Source: JACCXG01 sp963750935 (GTDB lineage Bacteria; Acidobacteriota; Vicinamibacteria; Vicinamibacterales; 2-12-FULL-66-21). From it: DNA of 64,000 bases. The stretch covers positions 124,001 to 188,000 of the forward strand of contig CAVVSR010000011.1 of NCBI GenBank assembly GCA_963750935.1. Direction: 5' to 3'. The position numbers and the translations under genes are program-made. Positions 1 through 9,254 of this stretch are shown here, in pieces (the stretch's first letter is position 1; each line of letters begins with the position of its first letter). The notes below the pieces were generated by a model. The model was not told where the DNA came from. It worked only from the letters and a program-made list of their open reading frames with translations, and searched no databases.

Positions 1-1
1 C

Positions 2-973
2 CTGCTCGGGGCGGCCGTCGCCTGCTTCCTGGTCGGCCTGTTCTTCAAGGATCAGCTCGGCGGCATCCTGGTGTTCTTCACCGGCAACGAATTCTTCGCG
101 TCGTCGGCGTGGGGCACGCTCTCGTGGGCGGTGGCGGGCGTGCTGCTGCTGATCGTCGGCATCCAGACCAGTTTCTCGGTAGGATCGCTGCTGCTGTTCG
201 TGCTGTTCGTCACGCACCTGCTGGTCGGCGCGGTCGAGCTCGGCACCGACGGCTGGATCCAGAACATCACGGGCAACATCCTGACGCCGGCGCAGGGCAA
301 GATCCTGTTCGTCTTCACCTCGCTGCTGATGTTCTCGCTGCGGTTCTGCGCGCACTGGATCGAGCGCACCCTGAAGATCTCGCCGATCGGCCTGCTGTTC
401 ATCTGCTCGGTCTTCGGCGTCATCGGCCTGCGGATGGTCAGCGGCATCGAGACGTTCGTGGGCGCGATGGTGGCGCTCTCGGTCTACGCGATCGGCAAGA
501 CCTTCTTCTGGCCGACGATGCTGGCGGTGGTCGGGGACCGGTTCCCGCGCACCGGCGCGATCGCGATGTCGATCATGGGCGGCATCGGCATGATGTCGGC
601 GGGTCTGCTCGGCGGTCCGGGGCTCGGTTACGCCAAGGATCGCTTCACGGCCGAGCACCTGATGACGACGTCGCCGGCCATTTACGAGGAGTACAAGGCG
701 CAGGCGCCGAGCCGGTTCCTGTTCCTCGACGAGGTGCGGGGCCTCGACGGCACGAAGCTGTCGGCGGCGCAGACCGCCACCGCCAAGACGCCCGAGCAGC
801 GCATCGTCGCGGACGCCAGCATCGTCGGGGATCGCGAGACCCTGAAGGCGGATGCGTTCATCCCGGCGGCGATGGCGTTGATTTACCTGTTCCTGTTCGT
901 GTATTTCAAGAGCATCGGCGGCTACCGGCCGGTGCACATCGACTCGGCGACGCCGACGTCGGGAAAGCACTGA
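2..973 (+). CDS. MFS-type sugar/metabolite permease, C-terminal part
   Basis: Open from the window edge to a TGA at 971-973; about 323 residues are visible and the N-terminal half lies outside. The visible part holds several hydrophobic helices, including a pair in the first 60 residues, a cluster around GLLFICSVFGVIGL and the glycine-rich run MSIMGGIGMMSAGLLGG. A large soluble loop follows (roughly residues 215-285) and then a last helix, IPAAMALIYLFLFVYF. This is the layout of the second half of a major facilitator permease. The ThuA gene begins one base after the stop, so the permease probably imports a sugar for the catabolic genes that follow. The substrate cannot be read from the sequence. 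Confidence 0.75.
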   Translation: MLGAAVACFLVGLFFKDQLGGILVFFTGNEFFASSAWGTLSWAVAGVLLLIVGIQTSFSVGSLLLFVLFVTHLLVGAVELGTDGWIQNITGNILTPAQGKILFVFTSLLMFSLRFCAHWIERTLKISPIGLLFICSVFGVIGLRMVSGIETFVGAMVALSVYAIGKTFFWPTMLAVVGDRFPRTGAIAMSIMGGIGMMSAGLLGGPGLGYAKDRFTAEHLMTTSPAIYEEYKAQAPSRFLFLDEVRGLDGTKLSAAQTATAKTPEQRIVADASIVGDRETLKADAFIPAAMALIYLFLFVYFKSIGGYRPVHIDSATPTSGKH

Positions 974-974
974 C

Positions 975-1883
975 ATGACCCGTCTCCAGATCGCACACGC
1001 CGGCTGCGTCGCCGCCCTCCTGGCGACGATGGCAGCCGCCGGCTCCACGCAGACGCAGAAGAACATCCTGCTGATCGCGGACCGGCCGAGTCATGGACCG
1101 CTCCAGCACGAGCACAACGCCGCCGTGCACCTGTTCGAGAAGGCATTGAAGGGGGTGCCCGGCGTCACCGTCACGACGGCCTACGACGGGTTTCCGGCCG
1201 ACTTGTCGGTGATCGACAAGGCCAGCGCCGTCTTCATGTTCTGCACGGGCGGCAACCGGCACTTCGCGTTCCAGTCGCCCGACCGGATCGCGGCGCTGCA
1301 GAAGGCCGCGGCGCGCGGCGCCGGCATGATGTTCTTTCACTACTGCGTCGAGCCGGGGGCCGAGGCCGGCCGCAAGGAGATGCTCGACTGGGTCGGCGGC
1401 TACTTCGAGACGCACTACTCGGTGAATCCGATCTGGGAGGCCGATTTCACGAGCCTGCCGAATCACCCGATCGCCCGCGGCGTGAAGCCGTTCAAGCTGC
1501 GCGACGAGTGGTACTTCAACATGCGGTTCCGCGAGGGCATGAAGGGCGTGACGCCGATACTGACGGCGATCCCCGGTCCGGACACGCTCACGCGGCCCGA
1601 TGGTCCGCACCAAGGCAATCCCGACGTCCGCGCCAAGGCGGGCAAGCCGACGGTGGTGGTCTGGGCGTACGAGCGCCCCGGCGGCGGCCGCGGCGTCGGC
1701 TTCACGGGCGGCCACTATCACATGAATTTCGCCAATCCGGAGTTCCGAAAGCTGGCGCTGAACGCGCTGCTGTGGTCGGCGAAGGTCGACGTGCCGAAGA
1801 ACGGCCTGACGTTCGAGGTCACGGAAGAGGGGTTGAAGGAACGGACCGATCCCAAGCCGCAGCGCGGACGCGGAGGTAACTAG
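975..1883 (+). CDS. Secreted ThuA-domain protein
   Basis: 302 residues. A hydrophobic N-terminal segment (about residues 7-24, with alanine-rich cleavage region before STQTQ) indicates export. The rest is a ThuA fold, a glutamine-amidotransferase-like alpha/beta domain: ILLIADRPSHG opens it, a central VFMFCTGG strand follows, then MMFFHYCVEPG and the C-terminal GRGVGFTGGHYHMNF, which is typical of ThuA proteins. ThuA was named from trehalose utilisation in rhizobia, but the catalytic role of most members is unknown. The gene starts 1 nt after the permease stop and ends against the next ATG, with GGAGG just before that ATG, so the three genes look co-transcribed. A second ThuA domain occurs in the giant protein at 21417. 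Confidence 0.85.
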   Translation: MTRLQIAHAGCVAALLATMAAAGSTQTQKNILLIADRPSHGPLQHEHNAAVHLFEKALKGVPGVTVTTAYDGFPADLSVIDKASAVFMFCTGGNRHFAFQSPDRIAALQKAAARGAGMMFFHYCVEPGAEAGRKEMLDWVGGYFETHYSVNPIWEADFTSLPNHPIARGVKPFKLRDEWYFNMRFREGMKGVTPILTAIPGPDTLTRPDGPHQGNPDVRAKAGKPTVVVWAYERPGGGRGVGFTGGHYHMNFANPEFRKLALNALLWSAKVDVPKNGLTFEVTEEGLKERTDPKPQRGRGGN

Positions 1884-2732
1884 ATGCAGCTAGGTGTCAA
1901 CGCCTGGGTCTGGACGTCGCCGGTGAATACCGAGGAATTCGGCAAGCTGGCGCCGAAGGTCAAGCAGATGGGCTTCGACCTGATTGAGTTCGGCATCGAG
2001 AGCACGAGCGATCTCGACTACGCGCGCGCCGCGACCATCGCCCGGGACAACGGCCTCGGGGTCAGCGTCTGCGCCGCGATGGGGCCGGACCGCGACCTCA
2101 TTCACACGGACGGCTCGATCCGCGACAACGGCATGAGCTACGTCCGCCACTGCATCGACGCCGCCAAGACGGTCGGCGCCGCCAACGTCGTCGGTCCGCT
2201 CTACAGCGCGGTCGGGCGGACCTGGCAGTCGACGGACGAGGAGCGGAAGAAGGACACCGACCTGCTCGTCGATCAGCTGAAGAAGCTGTCGGCGTATGCC
2301 GGCGATCAGGGCGTCACGCTCTGCGTCGAGCCGCTCAATCGCTTCGAGACCAGCTTCATGAACCTGTCGCAGCAGGCGATTGAGGTCGTCGACCGGGTCG
2401 GCCACCCGGCGTGCGGCATCCTGCTCGACACGTTCCACATGAACATCGAGGAGCGTTCGGTCGGCGACGCGATCCGCGCGGCGGGGAAGCGGCTCAAGCA
2501 CCTGCACGGCTGCGAGAACGACCGCGGCGCGCCGGGCTCCGGTCACGTGCCGTGGAACGAGGTGCGCGACGCGCTGAAGGACGTGAAGTACGACGGGCCG
2601 GTGGTGATCGAGTCGTTCACCAGCAAGGTGAAGACGATTGCCCGCGCCGCGGCGATCTGGCGCTCGTTCGCGCCGACGCAGGACGCGCTGGCGGCCGATG
2701 GGCTCAAGTTCTTGAGAAAATTGCTGGCGTAG
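1884..2732 (+). CDS. Sugar epimerase of the D-tagatose/D-allulose 3-epimerase family
   Basis: 282 residues, a xylose-isomerase-like TIM barrel. The four metal ligands of the D-tagatose 3-epimerase family are in place: E149 (CVEPLN), D182 (LLDTFHMN), H208 (HLHGCEN) and E243 (VIESF). Their spacing (33, 26 and 35 residues) equals that of Pseudomonas cichorii D-tagatose 3-epimerase (E152, D185, H211, E246). The two glutamates would be the acid/base pair. The start has a GGAGG ribosome site overlapping the ThuA stop. Family members epimerise ketohexoses at C3, and related barrels (YcjR) act on 3-keto-glucosides. With ThuA, DUF1080 and MocA genes around it, a 3-keto-sugar substrate is as likely as a free ketose. 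Confidence 0.85.
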   Translation: MQLGVNAWVWTSPVNTEEFGKLAPKVKQMGFDLIEFGIESTSDLDYARAATIARDNGLGVSVCAAMGPDRDLIHTDGSIRDNGMSYVRHCIDAAKTVGAANVVGPLYSAVGRTWQSTDEERKKDTDLLVDQLKKLSAYAGDQGVTLCVEPLNRFETSFMNLSQQAIEVVDRVGHPACGILLDTFHMNIEERSVGDAIRAAGKRLKHLHGCENDRGAPGSGHVPWNEVRDALKDVKYDGPVVIESFTSKVKTIARAAAIWRSFAPTQDALAADGLKFLRKLLA

Positions 2733-2755
2733 GGCAGGGGTCGAGGCAGGAACAG

Positions 2756-2850
2756 TCAACTCCCAACTCCCAACCTCCAACTCCCAAGGGGTTCTCAGCC
2801 GATGCGGCTTTGAGCTCTTTGGGAGTTGGGCGTTGGAAGTTGGGAGTTTT
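2756..2850. repeat. Palindromic heptamer repeat, copy 1
   Basis: The left arm (2756-2788) is built from tandem AACTCCC units. The right arm (2818-2850) is its near-perfect inverse, built from GGGAGTT units. They would pair as a stem of about 30 bp around a loop of about 29 nt. The right arm ends in TTTTT. The element sits exactly between two convergent genes and so could end transcription from both sides. Other copies are at 5980 and 48611, with a half copy at 51542. Confidence 0.85.
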
Positions 2851-2855
2851 TGTCT

Positions 2856-3752
2856 TTAGAGCTTCTTCAGATAGATGTTCTTGTATTCGATCCGCATCGG
2901 CGGTCCGACGTGGATCTGGAAGCCGATCAGCCCCTTCATCGCCCGGCCCTTCGCGTCGTCGTCCACGATGATCGTCATGACGTGGCCGTTGACGATGTTG
3001 ATGATGGTGTTGCCGCGGGCGATCAGGTGGACGCTGTTCCACTCGCCCGGCTTGACCAGCCCCTTCAGCTCGTCGGCGTTCCGTTCGAGGTTGCCGATCA
3101 CGTTCTTGCTGCCATCCGGCGCGATGTAGACCGCCTGGCGCGGCGTCTGCCGCTGCGTCAGGAACATGCGGCCGCGCTCCTCGTAGACCATCCCCGTGAA
3201 CTGGTTGTTGAAGTCGATGTCGGCCTGGTAGCCCTTCAGCACCCACTTGCCGGCGACCGCGCCGCGGCCCTCGCCGCCGGGCGGCACGTGCTGGCTGCGG
3301 AACTGGATGCCGCTGTTGGTCGAGTTCATCTTGAAGTCGAGCTTCAGCTCGAAATCGGCCGGTTCGCCGCCGCGCCAGATCAGGAACGTGTTCTCCTTCA
3401 CCGGGTTCTCGGCGGTGCTGACGCCGACCAGCGATCCGCCCTCGGCCTTCCAGTAGGCCGGATCGCCGTCCCAGTTCTTCATCGTGCCGTCGAAGATCGA
3501 CTCGAATCCGGTGCGGTCCTCGACGTTCAGCGGTGCCGTCTGCGGGCCGCCGCCACCACCGCCGCGTCCCTGGCCGCGTCCCTGACCGCGGCCTTCACCC
3601 TGCGGCTGTCCCGCGGGCGGCTGTCCGGCTGCCGGCTCGGCCGGCTTTTGTCCGCCCCCGGCTGGCGGTTGCTGCGCCAGCGTGGCGGGTCCCGCGAGGG
3701 CCAGTGTGCCGGCCAGGACGACGCCCGCAATCGTGATCTCTCTTTTCATCAT
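2856..3752 (-). CDS. Secreted DUF1080 protein (3-keto-disaccharide hydrolase family)
   Basis: 298 residues: a signal peptide (ITIAGVVLAGTLALAGPATLAQQ), then a low-complexity linker of Q, G, R and P to about residue 75, then a DUF1080 jelly roll (about 80-298). Family landmarks are FESIFDGTMKNWDGD near the start, FELKLDFKMNSTNSGIQFRS in the middle and the final IEYKNIYLKKL. DUF1080 proteins resemble concanavalin-like glycosidases, and some cleave 3-keto-glycosides after a dehydrogenase has oxidised C3. The MocA-family dehydrogenase directly upstream in the same direction fits that sequence of steps. The start has two consecutive ATG codons; GAGG is better spaced for the second (3749). Confidence 0.85.
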   Translation of the reverse strand: MMKREITIAGVVLAGTLALAGPATLAQQPPAGGGQKPAEPAAGQPPAGQPQGEGRGQGRGQGRGGGGGGPQTAPLNVEDRTGFESIFDGTMKNWDGDPAYWKAEGGSLVGVSTAENPVKENTFLIWRGGEPADFELKLDFKMNSTNSGIQFRSQHVPPGGEGRGAVAGKWVLKGYQADIDFNNQFTGMVYEERGRMFLTQRQTPRQAVYIAPDGSKNVIGNLERNADELKGLVKPGEWNSVHLIARGNTIINIVNGHVMTIIVDDDAKGRAMKGLIGFQIHVGPPMRIEYKNIYLKKL

Positions 3753-3764
3753 TTCCCTCGCTGA

Positions 3765-4913
3765 TTAGACGCCGGCCATCGCGCCGACCTTCTCCCACTG
3801 CTTCGTTTTCGCCGATTTGAGGATTGCGTCAGTGACGTAGTCCGTGGCCAGGCCGTCGCGGAAGGTCGGCGGCAGGCTCTTGCCCTTCGCCGCGGCCTCC
3901 ACGAAGTCGGCGAACTGATGGATGAAGGTGTGCTCGTAGCCGATCTGCAGGCCGGGCACCCACCAGTGCTTCATGTAGGGCTGATCGCCGTCGGTGATGT
4001 GCACGCTGCGCCAGCCGCGCACCCGACCTTCGTCGCGGTGATCGAAGTACTGCAGCCGGTGCAGGTCGTGCAGGTCCCAGAAGGCCGAGGCCTTCTCGCC
4101 GTTGACCTCGAGGGTGTAGAGCGCCTTGTGGCCGCGCGCGTAGCGGGTGGCCTCGAACATCGCCAGCGAGCCGTTCTCGAAGCGGCAGAGCACCAGGCTG
4201 GCGTCGTCGATGCCGACGGGTTCGACCTTGCCGGTGAGGTTGTGCTTCCGTTCCTTGATGAACGTCTCGGTCATCGCCGAGACCTCGGTGATCGGTCCGT
4301 TCAGCCAGAGCGCGGTGTCGATGTTGTGCGCCAGCAGGTCGCCGGTGACGCCGCTGCCGGCGACCGAGACGTCCAGCCGCCACAGCCCTTCGCCGCCCTG
4401 CGGCAGATCCTGCGAGATCGTCCAGTCCTGGAGGAACTTCGCGCGGTAGTGGAACACCCGCCCGAACTTCCCCTCGTCGAGCAGCTCCTTGATCAGGGAG
4501 ACCGCGGGCACGCGGCGGTAGTTGTACCAGACGGTGTTGGGCACACCGGCGGCTTCCACCGCCTTCACCATCGCTTCCGCCTCGGCGGCGGTGCGTCCGA
4601 GCGGCTTCTCGCACATCACCATCTTGCCGGCCTGGGCCGCCGCGATGGCGATCTCCTGGTGCGTGTCGTTCGGGCTGGCGATGTCGATGACGTCGATGTC
4701 CTTGCGCTCGATCAGCTTCCGCCAGTCGGTCTCGGCGGACTCGTAGCCCCAGTTCGCCGCGAACTTCTCGACCCGTTCCTTGTTGCGCGCCGCCACGGCC
4801 TTGAGCACCGGACGATAGGGCAGCTCGAAATAGCGCGGCGCCTGGAGGAAGGCATTCGAGTGCGTCCGCCCCATGAAGCCGTAGCCGACGAGCCCGATGT
4901 TTAAGGTTTTCAT
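3765..4913 (-). CDS. Gfo/Idh/MocA family sugar oxidoreductase
   Basis: 382 residues, cytoplasmic. The N-terminal Rossmann domain opens with IGLVGYGFMGRTH, whose glycine motif binds NAD(P). The family signature CEKPLGRT (EKP) lies near residue 97, and the C-terminal alpha/beta domain carries GVTGDLLAHNIDTALWL, in which the aspartate/histidine pair is the usual catalytic pair. The open frame runs upstream into the next gene, but the ATG at 4911-4913 begins the conserved Rossmann strand and lies 2 nt after the upstream stop codon, so I start there. Members oxidise sugar hydroxyls or cleave glycosides through a 3-keto intermediate. DUF1080 follows 12 nt downstream and a TIM-barrel isomerase precedes, forming an apparent four-gene minus-strand operon (7286 to 2856). 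Confidence 0.88.
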   Translation of the reverse strand: MKTLNIGLVGYGFMGRTHSNAFLQAPRYFELPYRPVLKAVAARNKERVEKFAANWGYESAETDWRKLIERKDIDVIDIASPNDTHQEIAIAAAQAGKMVMCEKPLGRTAAEAEAMVKAVEAAGVPNTVWYNYRRVPAVSLIKELLDEGKFGRVFHYRAKFLQDWTISQDLPQGGEGLWRLDVSVAGSGVTGDLLAHNIDTALWLNGPITEVSAMTETFIKERKHNLTGKVEPVGIDDASLVLCRFENGSLAMFEATRYARGHKALYTLEVNGEKASAFWDLHDLHRLQYFDHRDEGRVRGWRSVHITDGDQPYMKHWWVPGLQIGYEHTFIHQFADFVEAAAKGKSLPPTFRDGLATDYVTDAILKSAKTKQWEKVGAMAGV

Positions 4914-4915
4914 GG

Positions 4916-5962
<1,047 letters not shown>

Positions 5963-5979
5963 GTATGCATGTCCTCGAG

Positions 5980-6063
5980 TTAACTCCCAACTCCCAACTT
6001 CCAATTCCCAAGCGGCGCAGGATGCTCGCCTTGGGAGTTGGGCGTTGGGCGTTGGGAGTTGAC
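5980..6063. repeat. Palindromic heptamer repeat, copy 2
   Basis: The left arm (about 5980-6012) holds tandem AACTCCC-like units and the right arm (about 6031-6062) the inverse GGGAGTT and GGGCGTT units, around an 18-nt GC-rich loop. The element fills the gap between two minus-strand genes (stop at 6066, next start at 5962). It lies within 20 bp of the downstream start, so it would be transcribed into the leader of the TIM-barrel gene. Confidence 0.85.
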
Positions 6064-6065
6064 GC

Positions 6066-7286
6066 CTATCGCTTTCTCAGCAACCCCTTCGCGTCCGGAT
6101 TGCCCGGACCGAAGTGCTTCAGGATGACGAGCGGATCCGATTCGCTCAGGTTCTCGATCGTGACGCCCTCGCGTGCGGCGTCGGCCGACACGAACAGCTC
6201 GTCCTCCGTCATCTGTCCGAAGCGAATCATCGACGGCGTCGAGACCGCGAGCGCGCCGAAGCGCCCGTAGCCCTGCGTGACGATGATGCCGTAGCAGGCG
6301 CTGTCCTTGATGGTGACCTTCCGCTTCGGCTGGACGGTGAGCTCCTTCGCGGAGTACCACTCGGTGCCGTAGCACACCCACAGCTCCTGATACCCGTCGT
6401 CCTTGCCCGACGCCGGATCCTTCACCGGTTTCGGGAAGCACTTGTTGTCGGCGCCGAAGTTCGGGTTGACGTTCGCGTCCCAATCCAGCATCTCGACGAT
6501 GTAGTCGAGGTCCTTGTGGTACTGCGGGAGCACGTCCTTCACCAGCAGATCCCAGGGGACGATGCGGCCGTCGACTTCGGATTCGTACATCGCGAAGACG
6601 TCGCTGTTGACCTGCGGTTCGTAGGTGACGAGCGAGCCGGGCGCGTGGAGGATGCGCGGATCGATCTGCCAGCCGGTGCCGGGCTCGAGCCGGTAGGCCT
6701 TCGACAGGAAGGTGATGCCGTTGTCGCCGCGGTTCCAGTTCTCGAGGCAGCGCCTGACGTCCGCCTTCGTGGTGCCGGGCTCGAGGCCCATGAACGTATA
6801 GGGGAAGGCGTTGAACGTCTCGTTGTACTGCGGCGGGAAGTAGTAGGCCTCGGGCTTGCCCTTGCGGCCGAGCAGCTTCGCCTGCTCGTCGCTCTGGTGC
6901 ATGTGGTGAGGGATGGCGCCGAGGTTGTCGAAGAACTTGCAGAGGAGGTTCCAGCCCTTCTCGCGCTCCATGACGTCCTTGCCGAGGAGCAGGTCGCCGG
7001 CCTGATCGACCGCGTCCTTGAGCAGGAAGCGCGTGCCGTTCGAGAGCCTCACGTAGCTGAGGCCTTCGTCCGCGGGCGTGCCCGGGCCGTTGTCGGCATT
7101 CGTCGTCGACGAGAACCAGCGCTCGTTGATGCCGCCGCGGTGGCCGCCGAGCGCATAGACGTCGTCCGGGTGCAGCTTCAGCCGGCGGCCGGGAACCATG
7201 AATGAGCGGGGCACCCAGCTCGGCTCGAGGCGGAGCAGGCCGCCGCCAGACTGAAGCGCCTCTTGAACCTGTGACCGATTGATCAT
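6066..7286 (-). CDS. Cupin protein resembling mannose-6-phosphate isomerase
   Basis: 406 residues. The motif AIPHHMHQSDEQ matches the metal-binding histidine/glutamate loop of type I phosphomannose isomerases and other cupins. A second half-motif, RILHAPGSLVTYEPQVNSDVF, resembles the conserved PMI segment around the C-terminal cupin. No signal peptide is present, so it is probably cytoplasmic and interconverts aldose and ketose forms of a (phospho)sugar. It is the first gene of the minus-strand group that continues with the TIM barrel, MocA oxidoreductase and DUF1080. The start was chosen at ATG 7284-7286, with GAGGGA about a dozen bases upstream. It is longer than, and diverged from, classical PMI, so the substrate is uncertain. 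Confidence 0.65.
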   Translation of the reverse strand: MINRSQVQEALQSGGGLLRLEPSWVPRSFMVPGRRLKLHPDDVYALGGHRGGINERWFSSTTNADNGPGTPADEGLSYVRLSNGTRFLLKDAVDQAGDLLLGKDVMEREKGWNLLCKFFDNLGAIPHHMHQSDEQAKLLGRKGKPEAYYFPPQYNETFNAFPYTFMGLEPGTTKADVRRCLENWNRGDNGITFLSKAYRLEPGTGWQIDPRILHAPGSLVTYEPQVNSDVFAMYESEVDGRIVPWDLLVKDVLPQYHKDLDYIVEMLDWDANVNPNFGADNKCFPKPVKDPASGKDDGYQELWVCYGTEWYSAKELTVQPKRKVTIKDSACYGIIVTQGYGRFGALAVSTPSMIRFGQMTEDELFVSADAAREGVTIENLSESDPLVILKHFGPGNPDAKGLLRKR

Positions 7287-7564
7287 CGATGAAGAGTCCC
7301 TCGCTAGTGGAAAAAGACGCCGGACGATACCTTTGCGCCGTGCGCCAGTTCAAGACCATTCCGAGCGCCCGGGTCTTTTTGCGTACAGAAACGGTCGACA
7401 TCGCTGCGGGGGATCCGTAACCCCCGCGCCGTCAAGCCGTTGTGCGCCGAAAAGCGCGACGTGACGCCGGAGTTCGGCCGCCGTTTACGCGGTGGCTGGC
7501 GTTGCGCGTCGCGATATGACGTGCAGGTCCCCAGGCGCGGGTCCGGGCGGGCGGCCCAAGGCCG

Positions 7565-7570
7565 CATAAT
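7565..7570 (+). promoter_or_regulatory. Possible -10 box (CATAAT) for a near-leaderless transcript
   Basis: CATAAT differs by one base from TATAAT and ends 8 nt before the ATG at 7579, which would put transcription start at or next to the start codon. No convincing -35 box is seen. The surrounding 7287-7578 gap separates divergent genes and holds no ORF I can support. Confidence 0.3.
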
Positions 7571-7578
7571 ACCCGCGC

Positions 7579-8655
7579 ATGCGGACATCGAGCGAATACC
7601 GCGGCCGGACCGCGGTCAGCGTCGAGAACGATCATCTTCGGGTGACAGTGGTCCCCGGCGGTGGACACATCGCCGAGATCCACGACAAGGCGGCCGGGGT
7701 GAATCCGCTGTGGACGCCACCGTGGCCATCCATCGATCCTGCCGCGTTCAATCCGTCGCAGCACAGCCATTACGGCACCGGGATCGATGCCGGATTGCTG
7801 GCCGGGATCATGGGGCACAACTTGTGCCTCGATATCTTCGGGGGACCATCCGCCGCGGAAGCCGCGGCCGGGCTGCCGGTGCACGGCGAAGCCTCATCGG
7901 TGACCTATGACGTGTATGAAGGCATCGGCGAAATCGTGATGAAGGCGCACCTGACGCTGGCCGAGCTGCAGATCGAACGCCGGATCGAGCTGCGCGGCAG
8001 GGCGGTCCGGATCCGTGAGTCGGTGGAGAACCTCGGCGGGACGGATCGGCCGGTCGGCTGGACCCAGCACGTCACGCTGGGCCCGCCGTTTCTCGAGGTC
8101 GGCCAGACCCAGTTTCGCGCCTCGGCGACGCGATCGCGCGTGTTCGAGGGGCCGTTCGGCACCGCGGACTATCTCGCCGCCGCGGCGGAGTTCGACTGGC
8201 CGTACGCCCCGAAAATCGGCGGCGGAACGAGCGATTTACGCCAGTACACCGCTGCGCCGTCGTCGAGCGCCTACACCGCGCACCTGATGGATCCGGCGCG
8301 CGCCCACGCCTACTTCGTGGCCTACTCGCCGGCGGCCCGACTGGCGTTCGGCTACGTGTGGCGCCGGGCCGACTTTCCCTGGATGGGGATCTGGGAGGAG
8401 AACCGCAGCCGGACCGAGCCGCCCTGGAATGGCGTGACGCTGACGAGGGGGATGGAGTTCGGCGTCTCGCCGTTCCCGGAATCGCGCCGGCAGATGGTCG
8501 ATCGGGCGTGGTTGTTCGACACGCCCACGTTCAGGTGGATACCAGCCGCCTCCCGGGTCAGCGTAGAATACTGGTGTGTCTCCCAGGCTGCGGCGGCCAT
8601 CCCGGAGACACTCGAATGGCCGTCTCCTGATTCGCCGTCAACACTGCATTCATGA
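7579..8655 (+). CDS. Galactose-mutarotase-like sugar-binding protein
   Basis: 358 residues without a signal peptide. The N-terminal half reads like an aldose-1-epimerase superfamily beta-sandwich: LRVTVVPGGGHIAEIHDKA is the usual first-strand motif, HGEASSVTYDV is the typical middle histidine segment, and GWTQHVTLGPPFL is where these proteins place a ligand-contacting histidine. The C-terminal LTRGMEFGVSPFPE also fits the family. Such proteins interconvert sugar anomers or simply bind sugars. It is transcribed away from the isomerase operon, from a probable promoter just before the ATG. The cupredoxin gene follows 39 nt later with its own ribosome site. Confidence 0.65.
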   Translation: MRTSSEYRGRTAVSVENDHLRVTVVPGGGHIAEIHDKAAGVNPLWTPPWPSIDPAAFNPSQHSHYGTGIDAGLLAGIMGHNLCLDIFGGPSAAEAAAGLPVHGEASSVTYDVYEGIGEIVMKAHLTLAELQIERRIELRGRAVRIRESVENLGGTDRPVGWTQHVTLGPPFLEVGQTQFRASATRSRVFEGPFGTADYLAAAAEFDWPYAPKIGGGTSDLRQYTAAPSSSAYTAHLMDPARAHAYFVAYSPAARLAFGYVWRRADFPWMGIWEENRSRTEPPWNGVTLTRGMEFGVSPFPESRRQMVDRAWLFDTPTFRWIPAASRVSVEYWCVSQAAAAIPETLEWPSPDSPSTLHS

Positions 8656-8694
8656 CCTCCGGCACTCCGGCCGGAAATTCGAGAGGAACGACTC

Positions 8695-9222
8695 ATGTAC
8701 CAGCCGTGGCTTGCATCGATCCTGATTGCGTCCGCACCGCTCGTGGCTTTCGCGCAGACCCCGTCGACCCAGAAACCCGCATCGGCGCAGGCGCCGGCGC
8801 CAACCAAGGCCGCTGATCCCGCCGCCGCCAAGCAGGGGGGGGCCCGTACGGTCGAGATCATCGGGACCGACGACATGAAGTACAGCGTGGCGGCGATCGC
8901 CGCCAAGCCGGGCGAACAGATTCGGGTGCGCCTGGTCGTCAAGGGCGGGATGCCCAAGATCGCGATGGCACACAACTTCGTGCTGCTTGCCAAGGCTGCC
9001 GATACCCTGAAGTTCGTCAACGCCGCGGCGATGGCGCGGACCACTGAATACGTGCCGGCCGAGCTGAAGGCGCAGGTCCTCGCCAGCACCACGCTCGCCG
9101 GCGCCGGCGAGACCGTCGAAGTCACGTTCAAGGCGCCGACGGCGCCAGGCGCCTACACGTATCTGTGCTCGTTCCCCGGCCACTTCCAGGCCGGCATGCG
9201 CGGAACGTTGACCGTCAAGTAG
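8695..9222 (+). CDS. Exported azurin/auracyanin-like blue copper protein
   Basis: 175 residues: a signal peptide (about 1-20, ending AFAQ), a proline/alanine-rich linker (21-48) and one cupredoxin domain (about 50-175). All four type-1 copper ligands are visible: H93 (MAHNFVLL), C158, H163 and M168 (LCSFPGHFQAGM). The protein should carry single electrons in the periplasm, or tethered to the membrane, between a dehydrogenase or cytochrome complex and an acceptor. A very similar domain ends the giant protein at 21417, so blue copper electron transfer recurs in this region. The start has a GAGAGGAACG ribosome site. Confidence 0.9.
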   Translation: MYQPWLASILIASAPLVAFAQTPSTQKPASAQAPAPTKAADPAAAKQGGARTVEIIGTDDMKYSVAAIAAKPGEQIRVRLVVKGGMPKIAMAHNFVLLAKAADTLKFVNAAAMARTTEYVPAELKAQVLASTTLAGAGETVEVTFKAPTAPGAYTYLCSFPGHFQAGMRGTLTVK

Positions 9223-9254
9223 TTTCAACTCGGGGACGCCCGGTCCGGGGCAGA

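Noticed and set aside
5963..6004. N-terminal extension of the TIM-barrel protein beginning MEVGSWEL
   Set aside because: The peptide is a translation of the heptamer repeat; similar spurious peptides appear at the other copies.
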